Positions 1-7,043 of a stretch of 8,918 bases of DNA are shown in pieces. Where the stretch lies: assembly GCA_017617775.1 (NCBI GenBank), contig JAFZVO010000124.1, forward strand, positions 1 through 8,918, given 5' to 3'. The stretch's first letter is position 1, and every line of letters starts with the position of its first letter. This stretch comes from Bacilli bacterium (GTDB lineage Bacteria > Bacillota_I > Bacilli_A > RFN20 > CAG-826). A model generated the notes under the pieces. That model searched no databases, had not been told where the DNA came from, and saw only the letters and a program-made list of their open reading frames with translations. Position numbers and translations under genes: made by a program.

Positions 1-195
1 AACGAAGATATTATTCATGACTTGAATAAAGAACAGATGCTTTTATTAAGAGCGGTCGTTAACGCTCAAGATTATAATCTCAAAACAAGTGATTATTTAT
101 TCGATGACGTCAAGACTTTATTCACTAAATTCATCCAGTTTATTGAAGAAGCTTTTGGCTATCATTTCAAGAACCTTCGCTTGCTTAATATTTAA
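1..195 (+). CDS. recO: Probable DNA repair protein RecO, C-terminal fragment (5' end outside window)
   Basis: An open frame runs from the first base to a TAA at 193-195 and gives 64 residues; its start lies outside the window. The last 20 or so residues, FIQFIEEAFGYHFKNLRLL, resemble the end of RecO proteins, where a helix with an aromatic/acidic pattern leads into a basic, leucine-rich tail. RecO promotes RecA loading on single-stranded DNA together with RecR (family knowledge). Position supports the call: in Bacillota recO commonly precedes the glycyl-tRNA synthetase gene, dnaG and sigA, as here. The fragment holds no catalytic motif, so the identification rests on the tail pattern plus synteny. 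The stop codon lies inside a 7-bp inverted repeat (182-198). Confidence 0.72.
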   Translation, partial: NEDIIHDLNKEQMLLLRAVVNAQDYNLKTSDYLFDDVKTLFTKFIQFIEEAFGYHFKNLRLLNI

Positions 196-198
196 GCA
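182..198. repeat. Small inverted repeat over the recO stop codon
   Basis: TGCTTAA (182-188) and TTAAGCA (192-198) are perfect complements around a 3-base TAT loop. The recO stop TAA at 193-195 falls in the right arm. No T-run follows, so it is not a standard intrinsic terminator. A short AT-rich dyad like this may also be chance. Confidence 0.4.
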
Positions 199-224
199 TA
201 GCTCATAATAACACTGATAATAGG

Positions 225-253
225 TTGACATGAATATAACCTTAATATATCTT
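225..253 (+). promoter_or_regulatory. Probable sigma-A promoter for the glyS-dnaG-sigA operon
   Basis: A perfect -35 hexamer TTGACA (225-230) is followed after 17 bases by TATCTT (248-253), a 4/6 match to TATAAT. TATATT at 253-258 is a better hexamer but would need a 22-base spacer. Transcription would start near 260, leaving a leader of about 20 nt that holds the GAGGTGA ribosome binding site of glyS (270-276). The whole recO-glyS gap (196-280) is 85 bp; apart from this promoter and the dyad at 182-198 I see nothing in it. It is too short for a T-box leader. Confidence 0.55.
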
Positions 254-280
254 ATATTAGATAGTTTTTGAGGTGAGTAT

Positions 281-1654
281 ATGAAAGAATTTACTTATGA
301 ACAAATCACAACACATTTAATAACCTCTGGTTATTATTATCAAGGTAGTGAGATATATGGTGGTCTCTCTAACACTTGGGATTATGGCCCATTAGGTAGC
401 GAGATCAAAATGAACATCCGTAAGCTCTGGTGGCAGAAGTTCGTCCAAGAATCTCCCACGAATGTCGGTATTGACGCGGCGATTTTGATGAACCCAAAAG
501 TGTGGGAAGCCACTGGCCACGTCAAGACATTTAACGACCCATTAATCGATTGCAAACATTGCCGTCAACGCTTCAGAGCCGATCAGCTCATCGAGAGCGA
601 ATTCCCAGATGTCAATGTCAACAAGATGACCAATGAAGAGATGATGGCTTTCATCAAAGAGCATGAAGTCAAATGTCCAAACTGTGGACAATCTAATTTC
701 ACCGACATCCGTCAATTCAATATGATGTTTAAAACCCATATCGGGGTCACGGAAGATAGCAAATCAGAAGTCTATTTAAGACCGGAGACCGCTCAAGGGG
801 TTTTCGTCAACTTCAAGAACGTGATGAGAACCACTCGTCATAAACTTCCAATCGGTATCTGCAATGTCGGTAAAGCCTTTAGAAACGAGATCACTCCAGG
901 CAATATGACATTCAGAACTCGTGAATTCGACCAGATGGAGATGGAATTTTTCTGCAAACCAGGAGAAGATCTCAAATGGCATGCGTATTGGAAACAATAT
1001 TGTTTAGATTTTGTTGAACTCTTAGGCATCACCCCTGAGAAACTCAGATATCGCGACCACGAGAAAGAAGAATTAGCCTTCTATTCTAATGCGACCACAG
1101 ATATCGAATACCTATTCCCATTCGGTTGGGGTGAAATCTGGGGTATTGCAGATCGTACAGATTATGACCTCAAACGTCATATGGAATATTCTTATCAATC
1201 TCTAGAATATTTAGATCCTGAAACTCAAGAGAAATATGTTCCGTACTGCATCGAACCATCTGTCGGCTTAGATCGACTCGTCTTAATGACATTATGCGAT
1301 GCCTATGATGAAGAAGTCGTCAACGAAAACGACACGCGTATCGTCATGCATTTAGCGAAGAATATCGCTCCTTATAAAGCGGCAATCTTCCCTCTCAGCA
1401 AGAAGCTTGAAGAGAAAGCCAGAGAAGTCTTTACTTTATTAAGTAAAGAGATGATGGTGGTCTATGATGATACCGGCTCAATCGGTAAGAGATACCGTCG
1501 TCAAGATGCAATCGGCACACCGTTCTGTGTGACCATCGATTTTGAAACGGAAAATGACCAATCTGTGACGATTAGAGAAAGAGATTCTATGCAACAAGTG
1601 AGACTCCCAATCTCTGAACTCGTCGAATATTTAACAAAACAAATCAAAGGATAA
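281..1654 (+). CDS. glyS: Glycyl-tRNA synthetase, class II, single-chain alpha2 type
   Basis: This cytosolic enzyme charges tRNA-Gly with glycine using ATP. At 457 residues it has the usual length of the dimeric bacterial form, not the two-subunit GlyQ/GlyS form. Visible parts in order: class II motif 1 region with [12 protein letters not shown] (28-39); an insert with two CxxC pairs (C91/C94 and C132/C135), which may bind zinc; motif 2 region GKAFRNE through [12 protein letters not shown] (197-224); motif 3 EPSVGLDR (325-332); and a C-terminal anticodon-binding domain from about 360, with [14 protein letters not shown] (396-409). The ATG has a GAGGTGA site 4 bases upstream and the N-terminus matches the family start. 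It is the first gene after the promoter at 225 and ends 2 bases before dnaG. In many Bacillota this gene is under a glycine T-box; none fits here. Confidence 0.97.
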   Translation: MKEFTYEQITTHLITSGYYYQGSEIYGGLSNTWDYGPLGSEIKMNIRKLWWQKFVQESPTNVGIDAAILMNPKVWEATGHVKTFNDPLIDCKHCRQRFRADQLIESEFPDVNVNKMTNEEMMAFIKEHEVKCPNCGQSNFTDIRQFNMMFKTHIGVTEDSKSEVYLRPETAQGVFVNFKNVMRTTRHKLPIGICNVGKAFRNEITPGNMTFRTREFDQMEMEFFCKPGEDLKWHAYWKQYCLDFVELLGITPEKLRYRDHEKEELAFYSNATTDIEYLFPFGWGEIWGIADRTDYDLKRHMEYSYQSLEYLDPETQEKYVPYCIEPSVGLDRLVLMTLCDAYDEEVVNENDTRIVMHLAKNIAPYKAAIFPLSKKLEEKAREVFTLLSKEMMVVYDDTGSIGKRYRRQDAIGTPFCVTIDFETENDQSVTIRERDSMQQVRLPISELVEYLTKQIKG

Positions 1655-1656
1655 TT

Positions 1657-3438
1657 ATGGCAATTGACCCAGATCTCATTGAACAAGTGAAAAAACACGC
1701 GGATATCGTCAAGGTCATCTCCTCGTACCAAGAACTAAACGCGAAAGGTAAAGACTATGTTGGTCTCTGTCCTTTTCACGATGACAAACATCCTTCAATG
1801 AGCGTTTCTCCCGCGAAACGCATCTTCCGTTGCTTCTCCTGTGGAGTGGGTGGCGATGCGATTTCCTATGTGAGAAAAAGAGAGAATATCTCGCTTTTTG
1901 AAGCGATGAAAAAGGTTTCAGATTTATCTGGGTATTCCGATCCTCGTTTAGAAGAAAAACAATTCGTCAAACCAGTTGATGAAGAGAAAGCCAAAAGGCT
2001 GAAATGTCTCGCTGATTTAACATTATATTATCAGTACGCCTTATCAAGCGAAGAAGGCAAAGCTGGACTTGATTATTTAAATAATCAAAGACATCTCGAT
2101 GAGAGCATGATTAAAAAATACCAATTAGGGTACGCTCTTAAAGATGGCAAGAACACAATCGCTTATTTACAGTCTAAAGGTCATTCCTTAAAGACGATTG
2201 AAGAAGTCGGCATCGCGAGCGTGAGCGGTGGGACATATTACGATAAAAATAGCGGAAGAGTAATCTTCCCTGTCTGCGATAAAGATGGTAATGTTATCGG
2301 CTATTCCGCGAGAGCATTAGAGAAGAGCGATGCGAAATACATCAATACGATGGAGACTGTCTTATGGCATAAACGCAGTGTGATGTATAACTATCATATC
2401 GCCAAGCAAAAAGCCCATATCGATGGCTTTGTCTATGTCCTCGAAGGATTTATGGATGTCTTCGCTTTAGCGAAAATCGGAATTGATTCCGCAGTCGCGA
2501 TCATGGGGACAAAGCTCACCGAAGAGCATATTACTCTATTAAGACAGCTCAATGTTGAAGTGAGGTTATGTCTCGACGGCGATGGCCCAGGACAAGATGC
2601 GACGATGGATGCCTCTAAATCTTTAGAGAAAGCCGGTATTCCGTTCTCTATTGTCAACAATCAGAACAACCCTCGTGACCCAGATGAGATTCTCAATGAA
2701 GATGGGCCAAACGCTTTAAGAAGTTATTTGAATAACTTAATCAATCGCAACGATTTCGCGTTAAACTATTTCCTCAATACCAATCCGTTAAAGAATAGTC
2801 AACAAAAAAGCGCTTTAGTCCAACGCTTCATCCCAATACTTGCGAGAATGAATAACGTTTTAGAATATGATACGTACTGCCGTAAATTATCCCAGATTAC
2901 AGGATATGATGCGGAATCGATTAAAAAACTCGTCAAAGAATATCGTCGTGGCGAAGTGATCTCCTCGCGAAAAGTAACTAACTATTCCCCAGAGAAGAAA
3001 TTATTAAAGAAACTTCAACTCGCTGAAAGAGAAATGCTCTATCAGATGACGGGTAATAAGAACGCGATCACTTTCTATGAGAATAAAGTCGGTGGATTTA
3101 TCGAAGATACTTATCGACAAATCGCGAATTACATCGTCGAATTTGCGAAAACTCATGAAGAGATCAATGTCTCGGATATCATCTTTGAAATCGAGATGAA
3201 TGAAGCGGCGAATAGCGATGAACTCGTCAATGAATTAACCGAGATTGCCAGCGACTCATTACATCCCGATGTCTGTGACGATAAATTATTAGAATCCCTT
3301 CTTGATTCCATCAACAGCGAAAAAGAAAAGATCAATCAAGAAGATATTATCAACAAACTATTAGAAGGCAAGACCCCGAAGGAACAAGCGAGAATTCTTG
3401 CCGATTATAACGCGCGTAAAGCCAAAAAGATTTCTTAA
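1657..3438 (+). CDS. dnaG: DNA primase DnaG
   Basis: This protein makes the RNA primers that start Okazaki fragments and works with the replicative helicase at the fork. The N-terminal zinc domain shows C38-x2-H41 and C59-x2-C62 (CHC2 type). The RNA-polymerase core has [19 protein letters not shown] (201-219) and [10 protein letters not shown] (236-245). The TOPRIM metal-binding residues are E263 in VLEGFMD and D307/D309 in CLDGDG. The remainder, from about 430, is the helical helicase-interaction part. At 593 residues it is full length. ATG follows the glyS stop by 2 bases, with AAAGGA (1646-1651) as ribosome binding site inside the end of glyS, so the two are probably translationally coupled. 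In B. subtilis yqfL (ppsR) lies between glyS and dnaG; it is absent here. Confidence 0.97.
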   Translation: MAIDPDLIEQVKKHADIVKVISSYQELNAKGKDYVGLCPFHDDKHPSMSVSPAKRIFRCFSCGVGGDAISYVRKRENISLFEAMKKVSDLSGYSDPRLEEKQFVKPVDEEKAKRLKCLADLTLYYQYALSSEEGKAGLDYLNNQRHLDESMIKKYQLGYALKDGKNTIAYLQSKGHSLKTIEEVGIASVSGGTYYDKNSGRVIFPVCDKDGNVIGYSARALEKSDAKYINTMETVLWHKRSVMYNYHIAKQKAHIDGFVYVLEGFMDVFALAKIGIDSAVAIMGTKLTEEHITLLRQLNVEVRLCLDGDGPGQDATMDASKSLEKAGIPFSIVNNQNNPRDPDEILNEDGPNALRSYLNNLINRNDFALNYFLNTNPLKNSQQKSALVQRFIPILARMNNVLEYDTYCRKLSQITGYDAESIKKLVKEYRRGEVISSRKVTNYSPEKKLLKKLQLAEREMLYQMTGNKNAITFYENKVGGFIEDTYRQIANYIVEFAKTHEEINVSDIIFEIEMNEAANSDELVNELTEIASDSLHPDVCDDKLLESLLDSINSEKEKINQEDIINKLLEGKTPKEQARILADYNARKAKKIS

Positions 3439-3449
3439 GGAGGACAGTT

Positions 3450-4655
3450 ATGGCCAAGACCAGCAAAAAGAAAGAAGAATCATTAGGAGAGATTCCTTCT
3501 CTCGACCAAATCAAGAAAGAACTTCTCAAAAAAGCGAAAGCTAGCGAAGAAGGAAAACTTGAAGAGAGCGCCATCTATGATGAACTCGAAAACTACGAAC
3601 TCGATGATGACTCAATCGAATCTTTGATGGAATTCTTTAGAGACAACGGAGTAGTGGTCACTGATGAAGACAGCGAAGATGATATCGATTTAGACGAAAT
3701 CGATGATTCCAATATCGACCTCACCGATGACGATGATGATTTCGTCGACGATGAAGAAGAAGGCCTCGATGAAGAAATCGACCTCGATAAACTCGAAGCG
3801 ACTTTAGGCGGAGAAGTGAAGATCAACGACTCCGTGAAGATTTATCTTAAAGAAATCGGTAAATATCCATTATTAAAACCAGAAGAAGAACCAATCCTCG
3901 CGAAGAAGATTGAAGAAGGCGATGAAGAAGCAAAGCAGAAATTAATCAATGCGAACCTTCGTTTAGTCGTCAATATCGCGAAGCATTATGTCGGTAGAGG
4001 TATGTTATTCTTGGATTTAATCCAAGAAGGTAACCTTGGTTTGATGAAGGCTGTCGAGAAATTCGATTATACGAAAGGCTTTAAATTCTCCACTTACGCG
4101 ACATGGTGGATCCGTCAAGCGATCACGAGAGCGATCGCTGATCAAGCGAGAACGATTCGTATCCCTGTCCATATGGTTGAGACCATCAACAAGATGACGA
4201 GAACCCAAAGAGAACTCATCCAAGAATTAGGGAGAGAACCAACTGCCGAAGAAATTTCTGAAGTGATGGGTGGAGAGCTCACTCCAAAGAGAATTAGAGA
4301 AATCCAAAGAATCGCTTTAGAACCAGTTTCATTAGAGACGCCAATCGGTGAAGAAGATGATTCTCATCTCGGTGATTTTATCGAAGATAAAGAATCTCTT
4401 TCCCCAAGCGAATATACTTCTAAAGAATTATTAAAAGAGCAACTTTCTGCCATTCTTGCGGATTTAAATGAAAGAGAAGAAAAAGTGATCCGTATGAGAT
4501 ATGGTCTCGATGACAATCATCCTCGCACTTTAGAGGAGGTCGGACAATATTTCGGTGTCACTAGAGAGAGAATTCGTCAGATTGAAGCGAAAGCTTTACA
4601 GAAATTAAAACATCCGAATAGACTCAAGAAATTAGGAGATTACTATTATAAATAA
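3450..4655 (+). CDS. sigA: Primary sigma factor SigA (RpoD)
   Basis: The housekeeping sigma factor, which directs RNA polymerase to -35/-10 promoters. Regions in order: region 1.1-like helices (about 15-70); a very acidic linker in which 28 of residues 71-116 are Asp or Glu; region 1.2 [12 protein letters not shown] (126-137); region 2 from about 160, with the -10 reading and melting helix [20 protein letters not shown] (216-235); region 3 with [10 protein letters not shown] (261-270); and region 4.2 helix-turn-helix [21 protein letters not shown] (359-379). The 401-residue length is normal. The ribosome binding site AAGGAGGA (3437-3444) is the strongest in the window and overlaps the dnaG stop. 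The dnaG-sigA pairing is the conserved macromolecular synthesis operon. The last codons overlap the probable start of trmK. Confidence 0.97.
   Translation: MAKTSKKKEESLGEIPSLDQIKKELLKKAKASEEGKLEESAIYDELENYELDDDSIESLMEFFRDNGVVVTDEDSEDDIDLDEIDDSNIDLTDDDDDFVDDEEEGLDEEIDLDKLEATLGGEVKINDSVKIYLKEIGKYPLLKPEEEPILAKKIEEGDEEAKQKLINANLRLVVNIAKHYVGRGMLFLDLIQEGNLGLMKAVEKFDYTKGFKFSTYATWWIRQAITRAIADQARTIRIPVHMVETINKMTRTQRELIQELGREPTAEEISEVMGGELTPKRIREIQRIALEPVSLETPIGEEDDSHLGDFIEDKESLSPSEYTSKELLKEQLSAILADLNEREEKVIRMRYGLDDNHPRTLEEVGQYFGVTRERIRQIEAKALQKLKHPNRLKKLGDYYYK
4634..4650 (+). promoter_or_regulatory. Ribosome binding site and probable non-canonical start region of trmK
   Basis: AGGAG at 4634-4638, inside the last codons of sigA, lies 6 bases before ATT at 4645 and 9 before ATA at 4648. 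Both are in the trmK frame. The frame is closed by TAG at 4633-4635, so the start must lie after 4635. No ATG, GTG or TTG occurs in this frame between there and 4696. The first ATG (4696) has no ribosome binding site at usable distance. Confidence 0.6.
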
Positions 4656-5319
4656 GAAGGTTAAATTATCTAAGAGATTATACACCATCTATGGGATGGT
4701 TCCTTTCTCCACGGTTGCCGATATCGGCGCGGATCATGGCAAACTCATGATCGCCTTATTTGAAACGGGCAAAATTCCTCATGGCTACGCTGTGGAGAAT
4801 AAGAAAGGACCTTATAATCGCTTAGTGAAAGCCTTAGAAGAAAGAAACTTAGAAGAGGATATCGTTCCGTTATTTTCAGATGGAATAAGCGATATCCCTG
4901 ATGCTGTTTCTACTTTGGTGATCGCCGGGATGGGTGGTGGACTCATCATCGATATCTTAAAAGCGCATCCCGAAAAACTTAAATATGTTGATACCATCAT
5001 CGTCGATCCACATAACCAAGTTCCCGAAGTGAGAGAATACCTTTCTTCGATCGGTTTTATCATCGCTGAAGAAAAGATTATTCGTGAAGATGGCGTTTAT
5101 TATGAAATTATCAAATTCCTCAAAGGTGATGTCGCCTATTTAAGCGATAAAGATTTAGAATTTGGGCCGTTATTAAGAAATGAGAAAAGCGCGACTTTTG
5201 TCGAAAAATATAGCTCACGTATCAAGCAGATCAATCATCTATTAGAAAACAAGGCTCTTCCCGTCGAGAAAGTGAATTCTTTACTCCAAGAGAAAACCCG
5301 TATTGAGAACGTCTTATGA
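4645..5319 (+). CDS. trmK: tRNA (adenine(22)-N1)-methyltransferase TrmK
   Basis: A Rossmann-fold, SAM-dependent enzyme that methylates A22 of tRNA (B. subtilis YqfN family). Visible motifs: SAM-binding [11 protein letters not shown] (encoded from 4714), VIAGMGGG in the middle (about 4918-4941), and [13 protein letters not shown], the family's conserved post-motif stretch. The C-terminal 40 or so residues look helical, probably coiled coil. The start is the problem. The first ATG is at 4696, but the frame upstream reads [11 protein letters not shown], matching the family's conserved N-terminal LSKRL helix. I therefore place the start at ATT 4645 (ATA 4648 is the alternative), about 224 residues in all, near the roughly 238 of B. 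subtilis. A conventional annotation would give 4696-5319 (207 residues). It overlaps sigA at its start and the next gene by ATGA at its end. Its stop is the only TGA among the window's genes. Confidence 0.9.
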   Translation: MINKKVKLSKRLYTIYGMVPFSTVADIGADHGKLMIALFETGKIPHGYAVENKKGPYNRLVKALEERNLEEDIVPLFSDGISDIPDAVSTLVIAGMGGGLIIDILKAHPEKLKYVDTIIVDPHNQVPEVREYLSSIGFIIAEEKIIREDGVYYEIIKFLKGDVAYLSDKDLEFGPLLRNEKSATFVEKYSSRIKQINHLLENKALPVEKVNSLLQEKTRIENVL

Positions 5320-6083
5320 ACGGACAGCGTTTAATCACTATATTAGGAAAAAGATATCCGAAAAGCATCGCGAAGAAATACGGCGATTTTGTCGGTTTAA
5401 TGGCGGGCAAAATCCCTCAGGAAGTGAATAGGGTTTTATTATGCCTCGACTATGATGAAGAAGTTCATCAAATCGCGAAATCTTATCGTCCTGATTTAAT
5501 CCTCACTCATCATCCTTTTATCTATGGGACAAGATATTCTGTATTAAAAAATGATCCGATGAAGAAAGCTCTATATGAAGAAGTGATTAAAGAAGGATTT
5601 GTTGTCTATAGCATGCACACCAATTTCGACGAAGCCCCTAACGGGATGAACGATGCATTAAGTCAAGCCTTAAACCTTAAAGAAGTATATTCACCTACTT
5701 GTTTACCAATGATGAGAATTGGCTATTTAGATAAAGAGATGGAAGTGAAGGAGTTCGCCAAATACGCGAAAGAGTGTTTGAAGGTTAATTATGGACTCTT
5801 GCTACCATACGGCAAACCAACTGTGAAGAAAGTCGGCATTGTCGGTGGTGGCGGTAATGATTATTACCTTGAAGCGATAGAAGAAGGCTGCGATATCTTC
5901 ATTTCTGGCGATATTCCCCATCATCGAAGAAGAGGCATTATCTCACATCAGTTCAACTATTTAGATTTACCTCACGAAATAGAAAAAATCTTCATCCCAA
6001 CGATGAAGAACATTCTTCATAATATCAATCCTTCTCTCGACATTTTATGTGTCGATCACGAGAAAGAACCTTTAGTTATCTAG
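5316..6083 (+). CDS. Nif3-like dinuclear metal-centre protein (YqfO/YbgI family)
   Basis: A member of the Nif3/DUF34 family, which forms toroidal hexamers with a two-metal site per subunit; the physiological role is unsettled, and the label 'GTP cyclohydrolase 1 type 2' should not be taken literally. Likely metal ligands are all visible: H65/H66 in LTHHPFIY, H101 and D105 in MHTNFDEAPNG, and H220 with E223 in DLPHEIEK, where the usual GH is PH. SGDIPHH (197-203) is the other conserved block. The 255 residues match the short form (E. coli YbgI size); B. subtilis YqfO is longer because of an inserted PII-like domain, absent here. The ATG overlaps the trmK stop (ATGA), so coupled translation is likely. 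It follows trmK in many Bacillota. Its 3' end overlaps the convergent ispH by 12 bp. Confidence 0.92.
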   Translation: MNGQRLITILGKRYPKSIAKKYGDFVGLMAGKIPQEVNRVLLCLDYDEEVHQIAKSYRPDLILTHHPFIYGTRYSVLKNDPMKKALYEEVIKEGFVVYSMHTNFDEAPNGMNDALSQALNLKEVYSPTCLPMMRIGYLDKEMEVKEFAKYAKECLKVNYGLLLPYGKPTVKKVGIVGGGGNDYYLEAIEEGCDIFISGDIPHHRRRGIISHQFNYLDLPHEIEKIFIPTMKNILHNINPSLDILCVDHEKEPLVI

Positions 6084-6947
6084 TTTTTCTAGATATTCCA
6101 CGATCTCCTCAATCGCTGATAGCGGTGTCGAGGCTCCTGAAGCAATGGCAACATGCTTCTTTTCTTTTAATAGAGATGGATTGAGTTCATGTAGTTCAGA
6201 GACCATCACTGAAATTGTCTCTGGATGTGACATCTGGGCGATCTCATATAATCTTTTTGTATTTGAAGAATAGATATCGCCGACGACGATGATTAAGTCG
6301 ACATCATCGGGGAGAGCGATGACAGCTTCTTGACGGAGTCTTGTCGTATTGCAGATCTCTTCTAGTATTCGCGCATCTGGATAGTGGGCTTTAATATCTT
6401 CAAAGTTCTTTTTAATATCGATGATGTTTAAAGTCGTCTGATTGATGACTAATGGTGATGGATCAGTGACTTTCGAATAATCAAAACCGAATTTCACATC
6501 GTAGAGAAGAACATTTTTATCTAAAGATAAAGCCGCTTCTGTTTCCGGATGTGATTTATGTCCGATATAGATGACTTGATGGTTATCATTTAATTCTTTT
6601 TCAATCAAATCGAGATTATGTTTGACTTTTGGACAAGTGGTATCCATGATCATCAATGAATGCTGTAAAGCGATATCATTGAGCTTTTTATCATGTCCAT
6701 GAGCAGTGAAGATTAAAATCGATTGTGGCGGGACTGTGTTAATCAATTCTTCATAGGTCTTATTTGGTTGATAGATTGTTTTAATCCCATTTTCATTGAG
6801 GAAATTAATCACGAGTTGATTATGGACGAGTTTACCTAAAATATAGATCTCTCTTTTCGGATAATCTTGCTTCGCTTTTAAGGCGATGTTAATCGCATTA
6901 GTAACACCTGCACAGTAGGATTTCGGTTCAATGACAGTGATTTTCAT
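6072..6947 (-). CDS. ispH: 4-hydroxy-3-methylbut-2-enyl diphosphate reductase IspH (LytB)
   Basis: The last enzyme of the MEP isoprenoid pathway: a [4Fe-4S] protein that reduces HMBPP to IPP and DMAPP. Cluster cysteines are C12 (YCAGV), C105 (DTTCPKV) and C199 (EEICNTT). Substrate-site residues visible are H42 (LVHN), H83 (TAHG), H133 and E135 (SHPE), T171/T172 (NQTT), S227-S228-N229 and S273 (SGASTP). At 291 residues it is slightly shorter than typical (about 315), and some blocks drift: HGV is HGH, and the glycine-rich segment after HPE is TEAALS. The ATG is fixed by C12 and by an in-frame TAA 12 bases upstream. There is no ribosome binding site, and a -10-like box sits just upstream, which suggests a leaderless mRNA. 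In B. subtilis the equivalent gene (yqfP) also neighbours yqfO; here it is on the opposite strand. Confidence 0.95.
   Translation of the reverse strand: MKITVIEPKSYCAGVTNAINIALKAKQDYPKREIYILGKLVHNQLVINFLNENGIKTIYQPNKTYEELINTVPPQSILIFTAHGHDKKLNDIALQHSLMIMDTTCPKVKHNLDLIEKELNDNHQVIYIGHKSHPETEAALSLDKNVLLYDVKFGFDYSKVTDPSPLVINQTTLNIIDIKKNFEDIKAHYPDARILEEICNTTRLRQEAVIALPDDVDLIIVVGDIYSSNTKRLYEIAQMSHPETISVMVSELHELNPSLLKEKKHVAIASGASTPLSAIEEIVEYLEKLDN
6077..6095. repeat. Hairpin at the convergent Nif3-gene/ispH overlap
   Basis: TATCTAG (6077-6083) and CTAGATA (6089-6095) are perfect complements around a TTTTT loop. The left arm carries the Nif3-gene stop TAG, and the whole dyad lies in the final codons of ispH. 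The stem has only two G-C pairs and no T-run follows on either strand, so it is at best a weak bidirectional terminator or an RNA 3' end structure. Confidence 0.45.
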
Positions 6948-6953
6948 AGTTAT

Positions 6954-6982
6954 ATTTTATATAAAGTTAGTTGTATTGCAAA
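6954..6982 (-). promoter_or_regulatory. Possible leaderless promoter of ispH
   Basis: On the minus strand, TTTGCA (6982-6977, 4/6 to TTGACA) is separated by 17 bases from TAAAAT (6959-6954, 5/6 to TATAAT). Only six bases separate this -10 box from the ispH ATG at 6947, so transcription would start at or beside the A of the start codon. The absence of any Shine-Dalgarno sequence agrees with this. The region is very AT-rich, so chance matches are likely. Confidence 0.4.
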
Positions 6983-7016
6983 TAATGAAGAACATATCGT
7001 TTCAATATATCCTCGA

Positions 7017-7029
7017 GATAATATAAAAT
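7017..7029 (+). promoter_or_regulatory. Candidate -10 region of the esterase-nfo unit
   Basis: GATAAT (7017-7022), TATAAA (7022-7027) and TAAAAT (7024-7029) overlap upstream of the esterase ATG at 7044; each is a 5/6 match to TATAAT. No convincing -35 hexamer is present at 16-18 bases, so the position is tentative. The resulting leader would be only about 8-16 nt, with no clear ribosome binding site. Confidence 0.35.
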
Positions 7030-7043
7030 ATTACCAAGTAGAT

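Larger units (their letters stand above)
6949..7034. repeat. Inverted repeat bracketing the divergent ispH/esterase intergenic region
   Basis: Read on the minus strand, 6949-6962 is ATATAAAATATAAC. Read on the plus strand, 7021-7034 is ATATAAAATATTAC. The arms match at 13 of 14 positions and are 58 bp apart. Each arm lies just upstream of a start codon and contains overlapping -10-like hexamers (TATAAA, TAAAAT). Between the arms I see only AT-rich sequence with a CTCGAG palindrome (7012-7017). The arms may be the two promoters' -10 regions or a shared regulator site. Confidence 0.45.

Noticed and set aside
182..198. Intrinsic terminator of recO
   Set aside because: The dyad has a 7-bp AT-rich stem, a 3-base loop and no T-run, so it does not meet the usual form; kept only as a repeat.
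3593..3826. Serine-rich minus-strand open frame
   Set aside because: It is the antisense of the GAT/GAA-rich acidic stretch of sigA (TCATC/TTC reads as Ser) and has no ribosome binding site; a shadow of a real gene.
4640..4700. Programmed frameshift joining sigA to trmK
   Set aside because: No slippery heptamer is present near the sigA stop, and an SD-led non-canonical start explains the conserved N-terminus more simply.
5317..5334. TGA read as Trp (Mycoplasma-type code), extending TrmK by a few residues to TAA at 5332
   Set aside because: No in-frame TGA occurs inside any gene and every Trp is TGG; the ATGA overlap with the next gene is a typical stop-start junction.
6985..7026. 13-codon open frame upstream of the esterase as a possible leader peptide
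   Set aside because: It lacks a ribosome binding site, overlaps the presumed promoter, and has no informative codon pattern.
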